From: Melieria omissa
Lineage: Eukaryota; Arthropoda; Insecta; Diptera; Ulidiidae
Direction of reading: 5' to 3'
NCBI GenBank assembly: GCA_963971225.1
Contig: OZ020269.1
Coordinates: 86,944,283 to 87,008,282, forward strand
Length of the DNA: 64,000 nt
Position 1 is the first letter of the stretch; each line of letters starts with the position of its first letter. Position numbers and translations under genes: made by a program. The notes beneath the pieces were generated by a model. It saw nothing but the letters and a program-made list of their open reading frames with translations. It had not been told where the DNA came from and made no database searches. Positions 56,300 to 64,000 of the stretch are shown piece after piece.

Positions 56300-58030
56300 A
56301 ATTAGGCTTTTTTTCTTCTTTCTCGACAAAGCACTTCATATCTTCGATTCAATGCTTTCCATAATTCAACTTTAATTGGAAGCTAATATGGAACGTGTTC
56401 TACACAGTCATGACGTAATTTGTTTTATTGATTGTCATTTTAAATTCTGTAAAATAATAACGAAGCAAAACTCAAAACTTAAAATTTTTTTGAATTAGTC
56501 TTAATTTTTTTTTGTACAAATTTTGCTATTGAAAACAATGTTGGCAAATTAATGGTCGCGGGCCCCTATGGCAACGCCCCCTAATGGTTCTGTGTGACGT
56601 GCATATCATTAGTTTGCTTAGTTTTGATCGCATTATGGTTATTAAGCAGCTTACAGCATCTATTGTGTGGTTGTTGTTGTTAGCATTTTGTTGGCACTAC
56701 ACACAAATCGGCTTACATTTAATTTAAATTTAATGATGCCACACACCGACCGACCGCCACCCACAAGCAACCAACCAACTTGAGCAGCTAAAACAACACC
56801 GCTGCCAAGCGAAATCAAAATAAACCATTGATTATAAATAAGTACTCTATTGGCAATTTGAACGAACACATATAACTCAATTATTGGCAGAGAATTCGTT
56901 CAAGTTTGTTGGCAAAAGTCGCACAAAGACATAAAGTGGGCACAATTTGCGACAATATTGACTCAAGGTTTTGCACAAATTAGGCCAAGAAGAGAGTAGG
57001 GAAGGGACAACATCGTGTGTATGTTTGTTTGTTTGTGTTGAGTTTGAAGAGTTAATTTTGAAAGTCAACTGCCAAAGCTAAAAACATTAATATCTCTTCA
57101 ACAGACATGGCGTATGAGTAACATTGAATTTAATAACTCAATGAAGAAAGCATTTACTGATCATTGCCTCAGTTTATTTGAAAATTACTATGTCAAGCTG
57201 TGTTTTTCAAGTATGTATTCCGGTATATAATTGAAAAATCCTTAAATTGTAAAAAATAAATTGCCCAAAAAATGTACACCAAATGCAATAAATAAATGCC
57301 CCAAACTAAATGTGTTAATATCAAATAAAACAGCAGCAACAACAAGGAGCAAAAAACATACACAAAATGTGAAATTAATTGAAAGTGAAATCAAAATAAA
57401 ATGACAACAGCAACGCCCACACACACACAGCGCTCTCCTGGCCGCCGCCAGCTATCAAGCAACGAACTGAATTGAATTAGAGACAAACGAAAGTGCAATC
57501 AAGTGTAAATTAAGCAATTTCGTACAATAAAATTAGTGAAGCACTGCGCACCGAGCGACAAGCATTGCCTGCTTTAGTTTTTTTTTTGTGTAGGCCTTTG
57601 TTGTTATTGTTGCTATTGTTGGCGTTATTTGGTATTGGTTTTTGAAGCAGACGAAGCGTCGCAGCAGGCAATCAAGGTATTTTAGTTGTAATGAAAAGCG
57701 CAGCATGTGTCGAAAGGAGAAGTGAGGGAGAGAGACAGCATGCGGCAGCTATTGAGTTGCAAACATGATACGAGTTGACTTGGAGAAACGAACAGGGCAG
57801 AATATAGCTTCGACGAGCTGCTCTACGGGCCATTGTAGTCATTTGAAAGGAGCACAACTAGAAGCATATATAGAAGTGAAAGGTGGCGATTAATATGATG
57901 AAAATGTGTCATTATTTCTCTAATGATAGAGTAGGTGTTTCGCTTTTATGTCTGATAAGTATGGTTTTAGAAGTACGAATGAAATTATTAAACACAAATT
58001 TAGGAAATTAAAAAAAATTCAGACCACACT
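56300..58030. other. non-coding stretch and island at 56600-58000
   Basis: Little repeat content. GTTTGTTTGTTTGTG at 57023-57036, CACACACACACA at 57418-57429. About 57400-57800 is slightly GC-richer. No gene recognised; regulatory potential is speculative. Confidence 0.45.
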
Positions 58031-58056
58031 TAAACAATACCTAACTCTCATAAAAT

Positions 58057-58723
58057 CTAGACTAGACTAGACTAGACTAGACTAGACTAGACTAGACTAG
58101 ATTAGACTAGACTAGACTAGACTAGACTAGACTAGACTAGACTAGACTAGACTAGACTAGACTAGACTAGACTAGACTAGACTAGACTAGACTAGACTAG
58201 ACTAGACTAGACTAGACTAGACTAGACTAGACTAGACTAGACTAGACTAGACTAGACTAGACTAGACTAGACTAGACTAGACTATAGACTAGACTAGACT
58301 ATAGACTAGACTAGACTATAGACTAGACTAGACTATAGACTAGACTAGACTATAGACTAGACTAGACTATAGACTAGACTAGACTATAGACTAGACTAGA
58401 CTAGACTAGACTAGACTAGACTAGACTAGACTAGACTAGACTAGACTAGACTAGACTAGACTAGACTAGACTAGACTAGACTAGACTAGACTAGACTAGA
58501 CTAGACTAGACTAGACTAGACTAGACTAGACTAGACTAGACTAGACTAGACTAGACTAGACTAGACTAGACTAGACTAGACTAGACTAAACTAGACTAGA
58601 CTAGACTAGACTAGACTAGACTATACTAGACTAGACTAGACTAGACTAGACTAGACTAGACTAGACTAGACTAGACTAGACTAGACTAGACTAGACTAGA
58701 CTAGACTAGACTAGACTAGACTA
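58057..58723. repeat. ACTAG pentanucleotide satellite with embedded 17-bp higher-order unit
   Basis: About 667 bp of almost perfect ACTAG repeats. Seven CTATA interruptions at 58282, 58299, 58316, 58333, 58350, 58367 and 58384 are spaced exactly 17 bp, so a 17-bp unit (three pentamers plus two bases) amplified inside the array. Single-base variants occur at about 58100, 58588 and 58623. No other feature. Confidence 0.97.
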
Positions 58724-59880
58724 ACCTTCTTGTATGAGTCTCGCAACAAAAATGACTTAACTCATTTTACATTTTCATTATTTCTGGTCGTATGTATTTC
58801 GTCCAACAAGTACAATAACAACAACAACTTAAAAAATTCCATCCATCCTCCTCGTTGAAAATATGTCAACATGATTCACTTTCAGCTTTTCAGCATCTCT
58901 TTAGTGCTCTCAAAAATATGCAACGTAAAAAGTTTTGCTCATTCTCTGGCAATTTATCATTTAGCCGCAAATTTTTGGCGTAATTTTCATTTGCGTACTC
59001 GTTATTTTTACTTTTTATAGTTTTGAATTTTTTTTTTACTTTGGGGTTGTTTCGGACTTTTAAGCGCAAATCTGATGTTAACGGCATATAATATTTTTTT
59101 ATATTTTTTTAATTGCTTTTGGGTGTTTTTTTCTTTTTGGTTTTTATCTTTTTGTAAGCAAAGCGTTTTGTTTTTATTCCTTTGCTGCTGAAAACTCTAA
59201 AGCAGTGAAAAAGTTTTTGCAATTAAATTTGTTGGCAATGATTTTTTTTCGCGCCATAGTTTTGGCACGTTTTACCCATTTGCTGCTTAACATTTTTGGT
59301 CGACAATATTTTTGCTCGTTGCTATTTAAAGTGCAAAATGAAAGCAATGAATAGACACAAGTGGGGAGAAGCGGATGGAGTAAAATATGGAAGTGAAAAC
59401 CAGATATTTGAATGCAAAATGAGAAAAGTGAAGGGCAGCAAGAAATTCAAGTGTTGATGGAAGTAGTTTTGTTGTAAAAAGAGAGACGTCAGGAAGTGCA
59501 TAATTAACATAATTTTCATTTATGGGAAAATTAATTTAATAATTTGGGGCCTTATGTATGAGTGTGTACGTGTGATGTGACTTGATGTGTGGAAAAGATG
59601 TTGACACTTTTGAAAGTCTGAGTTTCAACAATGTCTGAAATAAAGTTGCTTAAGTCTAGAAGCCAAATAGTAATTGGTAGAAGATGACCTTTGATAAATT
59701 TTAATAGTTCAAAAAAGAAGTCAACTAAAAACCTAATCAGTCTTGATTTGAGAACTAATAAGTATGAGTATTCAATGAGTAGTGAGTATCAGTCTTGAAC
59801 TAAGAACCAACTCGAAATAACAGGAAGCCGCCATGAACATCCACCATACAAATCCAGCCTTGAGTAGGTAGAGAGGTCCT
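58724..59880. other. non-coding stretch
   Basis: AT-rich, T-run-bearing DNA with no gene or repeat family recognised. Confidence 0.45.
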
Positions 59881-59881
59881 T

Positions 59882-60040
59882 GTGAACGACCAGGACCTCG
59901 TATGTTCCACCAGGACAAACACTTTTTCAGACTCTCAGATGATTCAGTTCCACAATTCTTGTGAACGACCTGGACCTCGTATGTTCCACCTGGTCAGCAA
60001 ATTTCTCACAATCTCCAATGATTCAATTCTATAGTCTACA
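59882..60040. repeat. 79-bp tandem duplication
   Basis: Two units start at 59882 and 59961: GTGAACGACCAGGACCTCGT, ATGTTCCACCAGG and later GATGATTCAGTTC recur as GTGAACGACCTGGACCTCGT, ATGTTCCACCTGG and AATGATTCAATTC. Across the start of each unit CCAGG/CCTGG sequences face each other and could pair weakly. Confidence 0.8.
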
Positions 60041-60049
60041 GCATCTTGA

Positions 60050-61335
60050 AAATTTCAGCCAGTCTTCCACTTAGAAACGTGATTCAGTTTACATTTTCAA
60101 CATATCTGCACTTCAATCTTTTTCGTGGTTTGATCTACTGAGACTCGTAAGGGGGTTCAAGAAAATTGTTCAGAAGAAAGTGTCTTTGTTTTTTCTCTTT
60201 TCTCTCTTATTTCCTCTTTTCTCGTTCTTTCAACTCCTTTCATAGCTGTCGTCATTTTTTCTTAGTCTACTGAGCTCGATTGTTTGAGTAACTTCCTTCC
60301 ATGAGTTAATTTTTCAGCTTATATTCATATGCGTCCAAACATTTAGCAGGTTTCAAGGCGATTATTGTGTGTATCAGATTAAATTAGACAAATAATTTAC
60401 ATTGCAAAACTCATTACTTGAAATAAACCATTAAAAATCCGTGCAATCTAAACCACTTCTGAAACGAATTTAAAACTTTGCAAGTTCGAATATTTGTGAA
60501 CTCTTGCTTTCAAACTCTTTGAACCCCTCAACAATCCATAATTTCTTTCAACTGTTTTCTTTTCCTTCCACAACCAACAGTTCTCTTTCACTTACTCCCA
60601 TTATCTATTATCCATTATTATCAGACTTTATTCAAATCGTTTGCATGCACTTAATTAAGGATAATTTTCGCCAAATGCCAATTCTTGTCGTTCGAAATTG
60701 TTTTGCATGCATTGCGTTGTTAGAATAGCAATTTTATGGCCATTAATTCGTTCCCACACACACACACACACACAAGAAAAGCACAGTATAAGCACTTTGA
60801 TTGCCGTCTCATCTACTTGGAACTTTTTATGTGCTTGTGTAGAATTTCTAGACAGGCTCGCTCAATGCCAATTGAACGCCCACATATGCTTCGGCCATCG
60901 ACTAAACGCGTAGACACAACCGAAATCTGCGCAAACAGCTGCCGCATTGCTATACCTTTTTATGTGACGCTTAAGTGCGATGTTATTACGATTATTGCTT
61001 TAGAAAAAAACACACACAAACACAAAAAACACCCACACACACTCAATCGAAATGTACACACATTCGCATTTAAATGTCCGTTGCTGTCGATTTCGCATCG
61101 TCCTTATTAAAATGCCAAAAAATATTGTCAAATATCTTAAGTATCCAACGATTTTGCAACTTTGATATTGCGCTGAAGCTTACAACTGATCGAAGACATA
61201 GCGTTCCTGAATGTGTGTGGGATTTGTGCAAAAAAATTTGTGGAGTTTACTTTGTGTTTGAATTTTCTACATAATTTTTGTCAAGCACCAATGATAGCTT
61301 TCTAAGTTTGAGCATTTGTACGCAATAATTTTCGT
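60050..61335. other. non-coding stretch with CA repeats
   Basis: CACACACACACACACACAAG at 60756-60775 and further CACAAACACAAAAAACACCC text at 61010-61040. Overlapping frames up to 124 codons are microsatellite-driven. No gene. Confidence 0.45.
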
Positions 61336-61339
61336 TATC

Positions 61340-62660
61340 GACTTTCAGTTTTGTATTATCTACACAGATTCAAATAGTGATTATGAACATTTGCGACAAC
61401 AAAAACAGTCTAAGAAACAAAAACTATACAGAAAATACGGAGATAAAATAAAACTGCATAATATTTTGATATATTAAAACCAGAATCAAAATTTTTTACA
61501 TTTTGTTCTATAATAAAGCGAATTATCTTTGATTTTTTTACATAGCTATGAAAATTTCAAGACAACTTTTTTAATATCTGAAATGTAAATTTAAAACTTT
61601 TGTATTATCTAAAATTATATTTAAAAGGGTTTACCTGTTTAAACTGCAAGAAAAATTAAAATTGTTCAATAATTCGATATATTTACACACGATTTTAGTA
61701 TTATTGACATTGTTATCTACATATATGTCTACATGGTTTTATTTGTATAAATTGTAGAAATTCCACAAATACGGAGATTAACTAAAATTACACAATGTTT
61801 TATTTTATTTTCACATATTTTTTTAATTGTTTACATTCACTTTTCCATATTTTGTATTTTTTATATAATTGTTGACAAGTATTAATGGCAAATGTAAGGT
61901 TTTTGCCTACAGAGTAAGTATTTGTTTTTGTTGTTGGCATTGAATTTTGTATTATTGACGTGTTTATCTACATATGTATATATCTATTTAAATCGCTTCA
62001 CTTTTATACACTAAAAAAATGCAACAAATACGTATGATAGATCCACAAAAATGTGATATTTAATTAAAAAAAAAAATTAATTGTTGACATTCAGTTTTGA
62101 ATTTTTTTTATTTTTATATTTGTTTACATTACATTCAGTGTTGAATGTTTTTGGTATTTTTATGTTTTATAGACAAAAATTAATGTTAAAAGTTCAGTTT
62201 TTTGGTTTTAAAGCCAATAGTTTTATTTGTTGACATCGAATTTACTATTATTGACATGGTTATCTACATATATATCTACATTATATAATTTTTTTAAATT
62301 GTCCAAATACAAAAATACAGAGACAAATTAAAATTACACAATAATTCATCACAAGTCTACAAGATTTTCAATTGTTTACATATACTTTTGCATTTTCTTC
62401 ATAATTATTGACAAATAGTAATAAAAAGTATAAAACTTCTTACTCAACAAAATATTTTTTCATTGTTTTTTTTTTTATATTTCTTTATTCTTAAAAATTA
62501 AATTATTTATTTTCTACATAATTATCTACATATTTGTCTACATGAATTTTTACACTCACACTCTAAAATTTCATTGTTTTCAATTATTTATTCCTATATT
62601 ACACTTTTTTATTCTCTACATTATCTACATATTTGTCTACATCTTTCTTTACATCATTCA
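61340..62660. repeat. very diverged tandem array built on TTATCTACATATATGTCTAC
   Basis: The motif TTATCTACATATATGTCTAC or close variants occurs at about 61707, 61966, 62262, 62522 and 62629 (spacings about 259, 296, 260, 107), with a first eroded copy near 61357. Between motifs the units share AAATACGGAGATAAATTAAA, AAATTACACAAT and TTGTTGACATTCAGTTTTG text. It is an old array of a 260-290-bp unit. No coding capacity. Confidence 0.72.
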
Positions 62661-62776
62661 AATTTACCCCATATGATTTTTTAACTTCTTTAACAAAGTT
62701 TTCAAAATAGTTTTTCGTTTACCTTTTGTCTACCTCAAATTTGGCCCGAACATCAACTTTCCTTCAACTCCTTTAA

Positions 62777-63755
62777 CACTCCGATGCCCAACAAGGTCCG
62801 TAGGGACCTATGGCGTTTTAAAATCCGCGACATTTCAATACGGAGGGAGTGATGAGCTGGAGATTTTATGACTTCTATAAATGGAATATTTAGAAGCTGT
62901 TAAAATAGATTTCGGCACGATTGCATGTATTTTACTACCATAACTATCGCATTGAAGTCATTTAGGGCGTCGATGGCCGACAAGGTCCGCAGGGACCTTG
63001 TAGGTAGCTCCATGTAATTTGATTTTATTTTTTGTTAGTAACTATAAATAGTTAGTGCCAAATATTGATAGCAGCACAATTTCAAATAAATCATTGAAAT
63101 TAAAATACGTACGGTGATTGGGATCAAATTGATATGCCGCCGTACGCGCTTTCATAACTGAGCATGAGTGAACAACAAGCAGTAATGCAGACTTTGGTTA
63201 GATATTTTTAAAACAATGAAGAACCTTATTCATTCACTGAGGAGACAAATTACAAAGATTTCTTGCCATACAATGAAACATATGATGCTGAAGTTGAACT
63301 GAATGTCACTCTGGCGGTTGAAGCTGACTCCGACGACGATGATCAAACTCCATTATTAATTTGATAATGGCTGAAGGTATTGCCTAAGTATATATACAAA
63401 TGATGAAAAACTGAATAAAAATAAAAATAAATATATATAAAAACCCATTACTCTAAAAAAAAAATGCCATACTTGCAGCGGCATAGATGCATGAACAGCT
63501 AAAGCAAAGTTAGGCAACTAAATGCAATTATTTTGTATTGTATACGTTTTTACCTATCTGTCTGTAGTAACAAATACACATGTGTTTACAAAAAAATATA
63601 CACGAAGCTTAACTTTTTGGCTCTCCAAACACATCTACACACATTTTGTAACCCTACATTATAAAATGACACATCTTATATGCAATATTACAAAAAAGGT
63701 CCCTGGGGACCTTGTTGGGCTTTGACCGTGTAAAAAATTATTGGTTATCGGAGTG
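62777..63755 (+). mobile_element. piggyBac-like element, internally deleted (979 bp)
   Basis: Flanked by TTAA at 62773-62776 and 63756-63759. The 9-bp terminal inverted repeat is CACTCCGAT. A subterminal inverted repeat GCCCAACAAGGTCC touches the left terminal repeat but lies 26 bp from the right one; such asymmetry is typical of piggyBac. Palindromes on the AAGGTCC theme occur three times: 62794-62809, 62980-63001 (9-bp arms) and 63696-63713. A short acidic coding remnant lies inside. AATAAA-like signals follow at about 63413. Confidence 0.8.
63164..63363 (+). pseudogene. possible piggyBac transposase N-terminal remnant
   Basis: From ATG at 63164 the frame reads MSEQQAVMQTLVRYF, a stop (TAA at about 63209), then FTEETNYKDFLPYNETYDAE, VELNVTLAVE and ADSDDDDQTP, ending in TGA. 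An acidic, Ser/Asp-rich start is common in piggyBac-family transposases, but this piece holds none of the catalytic Asp residues. Assignment rests mainly on its position inside a TTAA element. The catalytic region has been deleted. Confidence 0.45.
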
Positions 63756-63759
63756 TTAA

Positions 63760-64000
63760 GCACCTGACAGCCAAATCGCATCGACTTACTTAAAAATACG
63801 CCCGAATTTCTTGCCTTCTCCATTACATGCCCGTTGTGTGCACTTTTCTCGTCTCAATAGCATTGGCTCCTTGGTCCTTATTATTATTTCTTCGGCTGTG
63901 TGCTGTGATTCCACCTTAAAGTCATTCTGATCGAATGACAACGACCAAATAAATAAACAAACAAACAAACAAGCAAACAAAGAAGCGAAAAGGCAGTAAG
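63760..64000. other. non-coding tail of window
   Basis: Ends in an imperfect AAACAAACAAACAAGC run (63950-63980). No gene. Confidence 0.45.

Noticed and set aside
58057..58723. Telomeric repeat, since the unit is a pentamer
   Set aside because: The unit is ACTAG, not the insect TTAGG, and higher flies lack that telomere repeat; it is an internal satellite.

Overview
This 64 kb window is eukaryotic, AT-rich and essentially free of protein-coding genes. It looks like intergenic DNA or a very long intron from a fly. The evidence is D34D mariner, hAT and TTAA-type DNA transposon remnants, 3'-terminal LINE fragments, a tRNA-derived SINE, many CA/TG and CAA/GTTG microsatellites and long minisatellites. 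A higher fly (Brachycera, possibly a tephritid) is an inference from style only. I found no exon, functional tRNA, rRNA or host gene that I could defend. The longer open frames are either translated microsatellites or pieces of transposons.

The layout alternates between two kinds of DNA. Microsatellite-studded, slightly GC-richer islands that I could not assign to any repeat lie at about 7.3-8.9, 14.9-15.5, 22.0-23.7, 26.0-26.8, 29.9-31.1, 36.4-37.5, 40.7-42.3, 44.9-46.7, 49.0-50.6 and 56.6-58.0 kb. They could carry regulatory DNA, but the sequence alone does not show it. Between them lie repeat blocks: a three-level nest of transposons (4.3-6.9 kb); decayed LINE plus SINE (9.5-11.7 kb); a hAT-type MITE (13.5 kb); a composite repeat with a core of about 135 bp at three loci (16, 32-33.5 and 42.6-43.3 kb); five diverged tandem arrays (24-25, 27.8-29.6, 39.4-40.6, 52.5-52.8 and 61.3-62.7 kb); a 1.06 kb near-perfect fold-back element (33.6-34.7 kb); AAAAT and ATC repeats (46.9-48.6 kb); mariner fossils (43.4 and 51.7-52.3 kb); and a 667-bp ACTAG pentamer array (58.1-58.7 kb).

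The most striking signal is a group of short non-autonomous DNA elements flanked on both sides by TTAA, in several sequence-unrelated families. Nearly all carry a short palindrome (6-9 bp arms) just inside an end, and in at least two families this end module is repeated inside the element. One (62.8-63.8 kb) has the asymmetric subterminal repeats and acidic N-terminal coding remnant expected of an internally deleted piggyBac-like element. The relatives at 4.3-6.9 kb and 19.0-19.5 kb give a filled and an empty site for two insertions within the same window.
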